Positions 10,470 to 19,622 of a stretch of DNA of 64,000 nucleotides are shown piece by piece. The translations under genes and the position numbers were made by a program. This DNA is from Sphingobacteriaceae bacterium. Lineage in GTDB: Bacteria > Bacteroidota > Bacteroidia > Sphingobacteriales > Sphingobacteriaceae. The stretch is taken from the NCBI GenBank assembly GCA_024645045.1, contig JAHEGO010000070.1, forward strand, positions 64,735-128,734, in the 5' to 3' direction. The notes under the pieces were generated by a model. It searched no databases. It saw nothing but the letters and a program-made list of their open reading frames with translations, and was not told the origin of the DNA. Every line of letters starts with the position of its first letter. Positions within the stretch are counted from its first letter, which is position 1.

Positions 10470-11645
10470 TTAATATTTGAAAGTTCCGAATTCAGATTGA
10501 ATGGTTAATTGTTTTGTTTCTGATTGCTCCACACGTCCAACAATTTGGGCATCCACATAAAATGATTGAGCAATATCAATGATACTTTGTGCTATTGACT
10601 CATCAACATATAATTCCATACGGTGTCCCATATTAAATACCTGATACATCTCTTGAAATGCAGTGCCAGATTGTTCTTGGATCAATTTAAATAATGGAGG
10701 TATTGGAAATAAATTATCTTTTATGATATGTACTTTGTCTACAAAATGTAATACTTTAGTTTGTCCACCACCGCTACAATGCACCATGCCATCAATTTGA
10801 TTTGGAAATTGCGCCAATATTTTTTTAATAATAGGAGCGTATGTGCGAGTAGGAGATAAGACTAATTTCCCAGCAGTAATTTTTCCGAAATTTTCAATTT
10901 CAATTTCATCGGTTAGTTTCATTCCTCCAGAAAAAACTAATTCATATGGTACTGCAGGATCAAAAGTTTCCGGGTATTTTTCAGCTATTGATTTATTGAA
11001 AACATCATGTCGAGCTGAAGTTAGACCATTGCTTCCCATGCCACCATTATAAGCCGTTTCGTAGCTCGCTTGGCCATAAGATGCCAAACCTACTATAACA
11101 TTTCCAGCTTTAATTTGATGATTAGAAATAACTTGCGCCCTAGGCATTCTGCAGGTTACTGTTGAATCTACTATAATGGTTCGAACAATATCGCCTACAT
11201 CAGCTGTTTCGCCTCCTGTAGAGTAAATTTCAATGCCATGTGCACGTAAATCAGCAAGTACTTCTTCGGTACCATTTATAATTGCTGCAATAACTTCACC
11301 TGGAATTAAGTTCTTATTTCTACCGATTGTAGAAGAAAGCAAAATATGATCTACTGCACCCACGCATAATAAATCGTCGGTATTCATGATAATTGCATCC
11401 TGCGCAATACCTTTCCATACGCTTAAGTCGCCTGTTTCTTTCCAATAAGCATATGCCAACGAAGACTTTGTGCCAGCTCCATCTGCATGCATAATATTGC
11501 AGTAATCTGCATCCATTCCCAAAATATCTGGAATAATTTTACAAAACGCTTGCGGATAAATTCCTTTGTCAATTTTACTAATTGCTAAATGGACATCTTC
11601 TTTGGAGGCACTTACACCACGTTGGTTATATCTTTGGTTGCTCAT
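10470..11645 (-). CDS. purM: Phosphoribosylformylglycinamidine cyclo-ligase (AIR synthase) family
   Basis: SNQRYNQRGVSASKEDVHLAI..., DGAGTKSSLAYAYWKETGD, ECLGVGAVDH-like region, STGGETADVGD. Confidence 0.85.
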   Translation of the reverse strand: MSNQRYNQRGVSASKEDVHLAISKIDKGIYPQAFCKIIPDILGMDADYCNIMHADGAGTKSSLAYAYWKETGDLSVWKGIAQDAIIMNTDDLLCVGAVDHILLSSTIGRNKNLIPGEVIAAIINGTEEVLADLRAHGIEIYSTGGETADVGDIVRTIIVDSTVTCRMPRAQVISNHQIKAGNVIVGLASYGQASYETAYNGGMGSNGLTSARHDVFNKSIAEKYPETFDPAVPYELVFSGGMKLTDEIEIENFGKITAGKLVLSPTRTYAPIIKKILAQFPNQIDGMVHCSGGGQTKVLHFVDKVHIIKDNLFPIPPLFKLIQEQSGTAFQEMYQVFNMGHRMELYVDESIAQSIIDIAQSFYVDAQIVGRVEQSETKQLTIQSEFGTFKY

Positions 11646-11705
11646 AAAATAACAAAGGACAAATATAATTATTTGTCCTTTGATTATGGTTTTTTTTAAG
11701 GATGA

Positions 11706-13850
11706 TTATGGTTTCTTTCTTACTGGAACTGTTGTTGCAGGTGTTTTAGCAGGAGTAACAACAGGTGGAGTAACAGCGGCAGGTGTTGTAGCAGCTGGTT
11801 TAGAATTTGTTGGTGTTGCAGGAATAGGTGCTACTACTGGTGCATTTGATTTTGCTGGGGTAGTATTAGCAGGAGCAATTCCTTTTGCCGAACCAGTTTT
11901 AGGAGCAACTTTTTTACCAGCATCTGGTAATTTTGGTGCTTCTTTAGGTACATAATCTTCAGAAATAATAGAGAAAGAAGTACGACGGTTAAGTGCATGC
12001 ATTTCTTCAGGGCAGCTTACTCCATCTTTACACTCATTTAATAACTTAGATTCACCGTAACCTTTTGGTTTCAATCTATCCGATTCAATACCTTTTGATA
12101 CTAAATAGTTTACTACAGATTGCGCTCTGCGTTGAGATAATTCATTATTATAAGTTGAATCTGCTCTAGAGTCAGTATGTGATGCAATTTCAATTACAAA
12201 TGTAGGGTTATCAGAAAGGGTTTTTACAATAGAATCTAAACGTTCAATTGATTCTGGTTTTAAATCAGCACTTGCTAAATCGTATAAAATTCCTTTGATA
12301 ACAATTTCTTTCAATGGAATTGGATTCAATTTAAAATTCAATTCGAAATCTTTAGATTCTTTTAAACCATAAGTTGATGTTTCTGCAACATCACCAAAGA
12401 AACGATATTTAGAGGCGCTTAATTGGTAATTAACATCTTTCTTTAAAACAAATTTATATTTACCTGCAGGGTCTGTAACTGCTGTTTGCGTTGAACCATC
12501 GCTACCAATGATATTAATTTTAACTCCTGCAAAAGATTTACCAGATGCATTGTTAACTGCTTTACCATATGCATTAAATACCAATGGAATTGCAATTACA
12601 GAATAAATATCATCTTCCCCTTTTCCTCCAAAACGATTAGAACTTATGTAGCCAGTTTCTTTGTTTTCATCTAATATAAAACCAAAGTCATCACCTGTTG
12701 AATTAATTGGAGACTTTAAATTGGTTGCTTCGGTCCAATCACCTTCTTCCCAATCACAGAAGAATACGTCAAATCCACCAATACCTTTGTGTCCGTTTGA
12801 AGCGAAATATAAAGTACCTGATGGGTGAATGAATGGAAACTCTTCGTCACCTGCTGTATTAATTTTTGGTCCTGCATTAACTGGTGCTCCCCATGTAGTG
12901 CCTTGTTTTTCAGAATACCAAATATCTTTACCACCAAAACCGCCTTTAAATACAGAGGTGAAATAGATTCTTGTTCCGTCTGCATTAATACTCGGATGTG
13001 CAATTAGCATTGAATCTGGATTAGGTATTTCTACTGGTTTTGGTTCAGTCCAGGTGTTTCCTTCGTTCTGTGTTTGTAAAATTGTACAACCAATTTCTTT
13101 CCCTTTATTTCCATTACATTGTGTGTAATAAAGGATACGGTTATTGTTATCAAAGCTAGTAACTCCTTCATTGAAATCAGAATTAATTGCTTTGTTTAAA
13201 GGATCAACTCTTGACCAACGGTTTTTACCTGTTGTTGCTGCTGCGTAAATATTTTCAAAGTTTTTACCAGTTCTTTCGTAGTAGTTTTTACCTTTTACTT
13301 TTCCTCTGTTTGAAGTAAAAATAATTCCTTTACCATAAAAACTAGGAGCGTATTCTACATCTTTAGTATTGATCGCACCTTCGTTAAATACATCAAACCA
13401 AGTTGCTTTTTCTTTCCATTTCAAGGCTAGGTTACAGTTTTCTATTCCTAGTAAAGCCAATGAATCTCCGGGTTTCTGAGATAAATATTCTTTATAAGTA
13501 GCAATTGCATCTTTTAATCTATCTTGGAATTTATAAGCATTAGCTAAGTTTAAATAAACATCTGCTCCTTCATATCCAGCTGCAACTGCTTTTTCATACC
13601 AAATAGAAGATTGTTTAGTATTGTTTATCTGACGATAAGATTCAGCTACTTTGTAAATTAATTCAGCTTTCGTTTTCTTATTTCTAATAGTTGGGATTGC
13701 TTTTTTATACAAATCGGCAGCAATAAAATATTTTTCTGCATTGTAGGCTTTTTCTGCTGCAATTACACTTGGCTTTTGTGCACCACAAGAAGATAAAATA
13801 ATAATTGATCCGGTCAAAAAGGCTAAACAGATGTTCTGAATTAATTTCAT
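11706..13850 (-). CDS. OmpA-family lipoprotein with TPR, PD40/WD40-like, CarboxypepD_reg-like and OmpA domains (PorE-like), with Pro/Ala/Thr-rich C-terminal tail
   Basis: Lipobox IILSSCGAQ; TPR region (AADLYKKAI...IWYEKAVAAGYEGADVYLNLANAY); PD40 repeats (IYFTSVFKGGFGGKDIWYSEK; LYFASNGHKGIGGFDVFF); OmpA motif ASHTDSRADSTYNNELSQRRAQSVVNYLVSKGI. Start taken as MKLIQN at 13850 rather than the ORF-track start at 13913. Confidence 0.85.
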   Translation of the reverse strand: MKLIQNICLAFLTGSIIILSSCGAQKPSVIAAEKAYNAEKYFIAADLYKKAIPTIRNKKTKAELIYKVAESYRQINNTKQSSIWYEKAVAAGYEGADVYLNLANAYKFQDRLKDAIATYKEYLSQKPGDSLALLGIENCNLALKWKEKATWFDVFNEGAINTKDVEYAPSFYGKGIIFTSNRGKVKGKNYYERTGKNFENIYAAATTGKNRWSRVDPLNKAINSDFNEGVTSFDNNNRILYYTQCNGNKGKEIGCTILQTQNEGNTWTEPKPVEIPNPDSMLIAHPSINADGTRIYFTSVFKGGFGGKDIWYSEKQGTTWGAPVNAGPKINTAGDEEFPFIHPSGTLYFASNGHKGIGGFDVFFCDWEEGDWTEATNLKSPINSTGDDFGFILDENKETGYISSNRFGGKGEDDIYSVIAIPLVFNAYGKAVNNASGKSFAGVKINIIGSDGSTQTAVTDPAGKYKFVLKKDVNYQLSASKYRFFGDVAETSTYGLKESKDFELNFKLNPIPLKEIVIKGILYDLASADLKPESIERLDSIVKTLSDNPTFVIEIASHTDSRADSTYNNELSQRRAQSVVNYLVSKGIESDRLKPKGYGESKLLNECKDGVSCPEEMHALNRRTSFSIISEDYVPKEAPKLPDAGKKVAPKTGSAKGIAPANTTPAKSNAPVVAPIPATPTNSKPAATTPAAVTPPVVTPAKTPATTVPVRKKP

Positions 13851-13962
13851 TTCGTATTGAATTTTATTTTTTATTAAACCTTGGTAAAACTGATGATTTG
13901 GTCTAAGTACCAAATATAAATTATTTTCAAGATAAACCTAAATGCTAAATCGCATTATATAT

Positions 13963-13995
13963 AAAAAAACCCATCAAAATTTTGATGGGTTTTTA
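13963..13995 (-). terminator. Intrinsic terminator downstream of glnN
   Basis: AAAAAAACCCATCAAAATTTTGATGGGTTTTT. Confidence 0.85.
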
Positions 13996-14008
13996 GTTTT
14001 TGCGCTAA

Positions 14009-16195
14009 TTACTTGATAAACAAGAGTTCTCTGAATTTTGGAAGTGGCCAGAAACCGTCTCCAATGATCAATTCTAATTTATCCACATGGTAGCGAATAG
14101 GCTCAAAATAGCTTTTTACCTTTTCGTCATATGCAATGGCAATTTTCCTTGCATCTGTTATCACATTAGCTTTTTTACGCTCTTCGATCATGCTATCAAC
14201 TGAGGTTTTAATCGCTAATAAATGTTCTGAGATTTGTTTAATAAGTGATAATTGACCTTCAAATGTATTTTTAGGCATTCCTAAGTCCTTTAATCCTTTT
14301 ACGTTCTCAATTAACGTATTTTGGTATGCTACAGCAGCTGGAATAATGGTACTTGTAACTAATTCTCCTACAATTCGAGACTCAATTTGCATCTTTTTCA
14401 TGTAGTTTTCCAACATGATGTCATGTCTAGCATGTAATTCTCTCTCGTTGAAAACACCATTTTTAACAAATAGATCTGTAGTTTTTTTAGAAACATAAGC
14501 ATCTAAAGCTTTTGGAGTTGTTTTGATGTTTGACAACCCTCTTTTTGCCGCTTCTTTTTCCCAATCTGAGCTATATCCATTACCTTCAAAACGAATACTT
14601 TTCGAATCTTTAATGTATTTTTTGATGACAGTAATTAAAGCGATGTCTTTTTTCTCGCCTTTATCAATTAATGCATCTACTTCTTTTTTGAATTCAGTTA
14701 ATTGAGCTGCTACAATGGTATTTAATACGGTCATTGCTGCAGAAGAATTGGCAGATGAACCAACGGCTCTAAATTCAAATTTATTTCCAGTAAAGGCAAA
14801 AGGTGAAGTTCTGTTTCTGTCAGTATTATCTAATAAAATTTGAGGAATTTTAGGAATTCCTAACCACATTGCATTGTTGGTATCTGCTTTCTTGTTGATT
14901 TTAGAAGTTTCAATTTCGTTTAAAACTTCATCTAATTGTGAACCTAAGAAAACGGATATAATTGCTGGTGGCGCTTCGTTTGCACCTAATCTATGGTCAT
15001 TATTAATTGAAGCAATACTTGCTCTTAATAAATCTGCATGTTCGTAAACCGCTTTAATAGTATTGACGAAAAATGTCAAGAACATCAAATTATTTTTAGG
15101 CGTTTTACTCGGAGCCAATAAGTTCTTACCAGTATTAGTAATGATAGACCAATTGTTATGTTTACCTGAACCATTTACGCCAGCATATGGTTTTTCATGT
15201 AATAAAACTTTGAAGCCATGTTTACGAGCAATTTTATCCATTAAGTCCATCAATAATTGATTGTGGTCAATAGCTAAATTGATTTCTTCATAAATAGGAG
15301 CACATTCGAATTGATTTGGAGCCACTTCGTTGTGTCTTGTTTTCAAAGGAATACCTAATTTAATTGCTTCTGTTTCGAAGTCAATCATAAATGTTAAAAC
15401 TCGCTCTGGAATTGAACCAAAATAATGATCTTCTAATTGTTGGCCTTTTGCAGACATGTGTCCGAACAAGGTTCTGCCAGTCATCATTAAGTCTGGTCTA
15501 GCATTGTAAAGTGCTAAGTCTACTAAAAAGTATTCTTGTTCAATACCTAATGAAGCAGAAATCTTGGTAATGTTTTTATCAAAATATTGGCAAACATCAA
15601 CTGCCGCTTTATCTAATGAATGTAATGCTTTTAATAGGGGAGCCTTGTAGTCTAGTGCCTCGCCAGTATAAGAAACAAATACTGTTGGAATACATAAAGT
15701 GTTTCCTGAAGTAGATTCCATAATAAATGCTGGAGATGAAGGATCCCAAGCGGTATAACCTCTTGCTTCGAAAGTGTTTCTGATGCCACCATTTGGGAAC
15801 GACGATGCATCTGGTTCTTGTTGAACTAAAGCATCACCTGAAAATTTCTCTATAGAACGGCCATCAGAACTTGGCTCAAAAAACGAATCATGTTTTTCTG
15901 CAGTACTACCAGTTAATGGTTGAAACCAATGTGTATAATGTGTTGCGCCTTTCTCCATTGCCCAAATTTTCATTGCAGTTGCAATATTTTCGGCAGTGAT
16001 TCTGTCAATTGCCGTACCATTTTCAATGTTTTCAATCACTGATTGATACGATTCTTTAGACAAATAATTTTTCATTTTTACTTTGTCAAATACATTGACT
16101 GCATAAAAATCTGAAATCTTAGTAGATGGAGGGTTAACCGCCACTGCTGTTCTGTTTAAAACTGTTTCGAGTGCTTTGAATCTTGTTTGAGGCAT
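14009..16195 (-). CDS. glnN: Glutamine synthetase type III
   Basis: 728 aa; THWFQPLTGSTAEKHDSF, GIEQEYFLVD, RHNEVAPNQFECAPIYEE, NGSGKHNNWSI are type III GS signatures. Confidence 0.95.
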   Translation of the reverse strand: MPQTRFKALETVLNRTAVAVNPPSTKISDFYAVNVFDKVKMKNYLSKESYQSVIENIENGTAIDRITAENIATAMKIWAMEKGATHYTHWFQPLTGSTAEKHDSFFEPSSDGRSIEKFSGDALVQQEPDASSFPNGGIRNTFEARGYTAWDPSSPAFIMESTSGNTLCIPTVFVSYTGEALDYKAPLLKALHSLDKAAVDVCQYFDKNITKISASLGIEQEYFLVDLALYNARPDLMMTGRTLFGHMSAKGQQLEDHYFGSIPERVLTFMIDFETEAIKLGIPLKTRHNEVAPNQFECAPIYEEINLAIDHNQLLMDLMDKIARKHGFKVLLHEKPYAGVNGSGKHNNWSIITNTGKNLLAPSKTPKNNLMFLTFFVNTIKAVYEHADLLRASIASINNDHRLGANEAPPAIISVFLGSQLDEVLNEIETSKINKKADTNNAMWLGIPKIPQILLDNTDRNRTSPFAFTGNKFEFRAVGSSANSSAAMTVLNTIVAAQLTEFKKEVDALIDKGEKKDIALITVIKKYIKDSKSIRFEGNGYSSDWEKEAAKRGLSNIKTTPKALDAYVSKKTTDLFVKNGVFNERELHARHDIMLENYMKKMQIESRIVGELVTSTIIPAAVAYQNTLIENVKGLKDLGMPKNTFEGQLSLIKQISEHLLAIKTSVDSMIEERKKANVITDARKIAIAYDEKVKSYFEPIRYHVDKLELIIGDGFWPLPKFRELLFIK

Positions 16196-16246
16196 AATTT
16201 TAGGCTTTTTTTAGATTTTATGTTACAAAAATACATAAATCACTAT

Positions 16247-16325
16247 AAATTTTAAGTGTTTTTTCAAAAATGTGACCAAATTTTGAAGAATGTTGATAAA
16301 ATTTTAGGTGTTTTTCTAAAAAGTG
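16247..16325. repeat. Pair of degenerate 28-bp direct repeats in the glnN/flippase divergent region
   Basis: 16247 AAATTTTAAGTGTTTTTTCAAAAATGTG and 16298 AAATTTTAGGTGTTTTTCTAAAAAGTGC; 21 of the first 24 positions identical, 51 bp apart. Confidence 0.6.
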
Positions 16326-16372
16326 CTAAAAAACTCAAAAAAATGTAGCGCTATCATTTACCTTATTTTTAG

Positions 16373-16380
16373 TATTTTCG
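16373..16380 (+). promoter_or_regulatory. Putative -7 element (TATTTTCG, near-match to TAnnTTTG) for the flippase gene
   Basis: Located 7 bp before the ATG at 16387; would give a very short leader. Confidence 0.3.
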
Positions 16381-16386
16381 AACAAT

Positions 16387-17838
16387 ATGTTTCAATTTTT
16401 CAGATCTAAACTTCAAAATAATAAGGATGCATTTCAATTATATTTAGGAAATGCACTGATAACGCTTTCTTCATTTATTATTGTTGCAAGTTTAGCACAT
16501 ATACTTACTACTGAAATATATGGTATATATAGATTCGTTATTACTATCAGTACATTAGCCATCACTTTGGGAAGTTTGGGTTTTGCAAATGCTCTGTATT
16601 ACTATTTATCTGCTACAGAAAAATCATCGCATGCCAATCAAATCAATTCAAGTAGAATTGCATTATTAATAATGGCTATTATAACACTTTTGATAACCAA
16701 GTTGATTTTTGTTTTTTTTGAGAATAGGTTACAAAGTTTTCAGTTTAATCAATACCAATGGATAATAGCAGGAATAGTATTGATTGGGATTTTGCAATCT
16801 ATTGAACTCAATGTTTTTTTAATCAATAAAAAGGTTAAAATTTACATGATCAGTAATTTTATTTTAATAGTATTTAGAATAATTACTTTGTGTTTAGCGT
16901 ATTATCAAAATTGGAGTTTAATGCTATTATTGCAAATTCACTTAGCATTGAGTTTTTGTTTTTTTATAATCAATCAAATGCTAATCAATCAATACAATAT
17001 AATTAAACATTTCTCTTTTGATTGGACATTTGTAAAAACACAATTTAAATATGGTTTTCCAATTGGTTTGGGATTGTTTTTTGGGGTGCTACTTTTAAAT
17101 ACTGACCGAATTATTTTAACTTCATTTTTTCCCGATCCTGCTCAATTTGCGGTTATTGCTAATGGAAATTTTGAAGTACCTATCATTACTCAGTTTTACA
17201 TTGCTTTTAGTGCGATAGCTTTACCTTTGTTAATAGAAGCCTATCAATCAAAAAACATCGATCGTTTTCTAGAAATTAGACTTAAATACCAGCAAGAGAT
17301 TATATTAATATTATTTCCAATTGTTTTTGCTTTAATGAATTGGTCTGGTCCAATTATCCGAATGATATTTGGTGCGAATTATTCCGATAGTGCGCCACTA
17401 TTTACGATTTTTGCAGGTAGTTTTTTTATAAGATTTACCAGCCACCACGATGTTTTTTTAGCAACTAAACAGACCAAGTATATTTCAATAATTCAAGGCA
17501 TAGAATTGATTTTTCACCTTGTTTTAACTTATGTTTTGATTTTAAATTTTGGAATTATTGGTAGTTCATATGCCTATTTATTAACAAACATATTTTATTT
17601 TTTAATAACTAGTTATATTTCAGCAAAGCTAATAGGAGTGAGTATTTGGAAGATACATGCTTGGAAAAGTATCATCCCAAATTTCTTATTATGTGCATTC
17701 ATACTCACGGCATTTAGGTCAATGGATGTGGCCTTTATTTATTCCGACTTACAAGCCTTATTACTTGCAGGAGTGTATGTTGTTTTTTGTTATTTATTTT
17801 TGAATTATATACACGCAGTAATATTAAAAAATGGTTAA
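16387..17838 (+). CDS. Oligosaccharide flippase / polysaccharide biosynthesis membrane protein (Wzx-like)
   Basis: Multi-TM protein of about 480 aa; LYLGNALITLSSFIIVASLAHILTTEIYGIYRFVITI N-terminus typical of the polysaccharide_synt family. Confidence 0.85.
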   Translation: MFQFFRSKLQNNKDAFQLYLGNALITLSSFIIVASLAHILTTEIYGIYRFVITISTLAITLGSLGFANALYYYLSATEKSSHANQINSSRIALLIMAIITLLITKLIFVFFENRLQSFQFNQYQWIIAGIVLIGILQSIELNVFLINKKVKIYMISNFILIVFRIITLCLAYYQNWSLMLLLQIHLALSFCFFIINQMLINQYNIIKHFSFDWTFVKTQFKYGFPIGLGLFFGVLLLNTDRIILTSFFPDPAQFAVIANGNFEVPIITQFYIAFSAIALPLLIEAYQSKNIDRFLEIRLKYQQEIILILFPIVFALMNWSGPIIRMIFGANYSDSAPLFTIFAGSFFIRFTSHHDVFLATKQTKYISIIQGIELIFHLVLTYVLILNFGIIGSSYAYLLTNIFYFLITSYISAKLIGVSIWKIHAWKSIIPNFLLCAFILTAFRSMDVAFIYSDLQALLLAGVYVVFCYLFLNYIHAVILKNG

Positions 17839-18574
17839 TTTTTCTAAAAAATATTGCGCTGAAGAAATTTCAAAAGAGCCATTTGCTCAATTGTCATATT
17901 TAACTCAGGGAGGACAAATTGATGCGCAATCCTTTTTGCCCTATAATTTCATTACATTTAAGAATAGATTTGAAGCTCACAAAGAAGCTGATTTATATTT
18001 TCAATATTTCAAAAAATTAAAAGCTGCTTATAAGCATATTGAATTGAAATTACCCATTCAATTTAAAGACGCGCGACCATTGACTTGGTTAGGATTTGAG
18101 GTTACTCAGCATTATTCTTATTTGATTGATTTGAATTCTGCTAGTCATGCAATATCCACTCAAGATCATATAACAATAATGGATTTTAATGCTGAAAATA
18201 TAGCGCAATTAATGCCTTATTTTGACAAACACCATTTTTCAAATGAGGTGTTACAAGATCAGTTAGCATTGGTAAATTCACTTCCATTTCGTTACCAATT
18301 ACAGGTTATGTATCAGCAAAATGAATGTTGCTTTACTCAATTGATTTGTACTAAAGAAAATGATCTAACCCTATATATTCTGAATGAATGGAATACCAAT
18401 CAAATTAAATCAGCAGTATTTCAAGCTAAATGCATCAGTCATTTAATTCAAAATGCTAGATCTGCATTTCAATTTATTGATTTAGGAATTGGAAATACAT
18501 ATGAAGAAATGGTTTTTGCTAACCAGTGGCAAGCTCAATGTAAATCATATTTCAAGATTAAAAATAATCAGTAA
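17831..18574 (+). CDS. GNAT/FemAB-like hypothetical protein (shorter paralogue of the next gene)
   Basis: Shares KLK..Y.(H)IELKL...DAR...W.GFE...Y..LIDL and IDLGIGN with the 18594-19553 product; overlaps flippase end by 8 nt. Confidence 0.55.
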   Translation: MVNFSKKYCAEEISKEPFAQLSYLTQGGQIDAQSFLPYNFITFKNRFEAHKEADLYFQYFKKLKAAYKHIELKLPIQFKDARPLTWLGFEVTQHYSYLIDLNSASHAISTQDHITIMDFNAENIAQLMPYFDKHHFSNEVLQDQLALVNSLPFRYQLQVMYQQNECCFTQLICTKENDLTLYILNEWNTNQIKSAVFQAKCISHLIQNARSAFQFIDLGIGNTYEEMVFANQWQAQCKSYFKIKNNQ

Positions 18575-18593
18575 TAATAATCGTTAGGTAGCT

Positions 18594-19553
18594 ATGAATA
18601 CAGCAATGCACTATAAAATTATCAATCCAGCACTTTGGGATACACTTTTGGTGCAATTTGATGATGTTTTATGGTGCCAGAAGTCAATAAATATAGAAAA
18701 AATAGCACAAACCTATAACAGGAAAGCGGTTTATTTTGCTACATATCATCAATCCGTTTTTTGTGCAGCCATGGTTTTATTTGTAGATAGAAAAAAAGCA
18801 AATTTACCTACTCATTTTTTTTATACTCCATTTTTTATCAATTGTTCTTTGAAAGATTTTATAATAAATCAATCATTGCAGCAAATGTTATTGAAATTAA
18901 AAAAAGAGTATCATCAAATTGAATTAAAATTAGCACCAAAGTATAATGATATCAGGGCTTTCAGCTGGTCTGGTTTTGACCATAAAATTTATTATACATT
19001 AATAAAAGATCTTCAAAATACGACTAAAAAGCCATCCGAAAACATTAGGAGACAATTAAATAAAATTGCTCAAAACAATGCAATTGTTGTAAATGTAGTG
19101 GAGGAGAACTTAGCTGATATTTTTAATCAGCATATTGAAATGATGATTCAGAATGGACTTTCTAAAGAAGAATCAAAAAGAGTGCTTAATTGGTTAAATT
19201 TCTTTAATCAAAACAATCAACTAATTGTTTTCGGATTGTATGAATCAAATAAATTGCAAGGTTCAGCTTTATTAACATTTGATCAAGAACAAGCCTATTT
19301 GATATCAATAACAGGAGGGGTTGCAGAAACCTTTGGACAAACAGCTTTGTATTTTGCATTTTTCAATCATATTCAAAGCCTTGGTATCGATAAAATAGAT
19401 TTATTAGGTGCTAATATTCAAGGTGTTGCAGAATATAAGTCAAAATTAGGTTCAGCGCTATTTTCTTATCCTATTGTATCATATTATAAATTCAAAGCGT
19501 TTATTCAATTTAAATTAAGGCTTAAAATGTGGTTGAAAAAACACCTTAATTGA
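18594..19553 (+). CDS. GNAT/FemAB-like acyl/aminoacyltransferase-fold protein
   Basis: NIRRQLNKIAQNN..., IVFGLYESNKLQGSALLTFDQEQAYLISITGG, IDLLGANIQGVAEYKSKLGS resemble the FemAB/BioF2-like acetyltransferase layout. Confidence 0.65.
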   Translation: MNTAMHYKIINPALWDTLLVQFDDVLWCQKSINIEKIAQTYNRKAVYFATYHQSVFCAAMVLFVDRKKANLPTHFFYTPFFINCSLKDFIINQSLQQMLLKLKKEYHQIELKLAPKYNDIRAFSWSGFDHKIYYTLIKDLQNTTKKPSENIRRQLNKIAQNNAIVVNVVEENLADIFNQHIEMMIQNGLSKEESKRVLNWLNFFNQNNQLIVFGLYESNKLQGSALLTFDQEQAYLISITGGVAETFGQTALYFAFFNHIQSLGIDKIDLLGANIQGVAEYKSKLGSALFSYPIVSYYKFKAFIQFKLRLKMWLKKHLN

Positions 19554-19563
19554 TAATTATCAA
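19550..19563. repeat. Perfect 14-bp palindrome TTGATAATTATCAA upstream of purL
   Basis: Sequence equals its own reverse complement; spans the upstream gene stop codon. Confidence 0.7.
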
Positions 19564-19591
19564 CAGTGCTGCTCGGTGCCTATAAATTTCT

Positions 19592-19599
19592 TATTTTTG
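19592..19599 (+). promoter_or_regulatory. Putative -7 element TATTTTTG for purL
   Basis: Exact TAnnTTTG match 24 nt before the TTG start at 19623. Confidence 0.55.
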
Positions 19600-19622
19600 C
19601 AACATCTCAAATAAAAAATCAA

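Noticed and set aside
11680-11955. + strand ORF (91 aa, Gly/Ala/Val-rich) opposite the OmpA-family gene
   Set aside because: It is the antisense shadow of the Pro/Ala/Thr-rich tail codons, not an independent gene.
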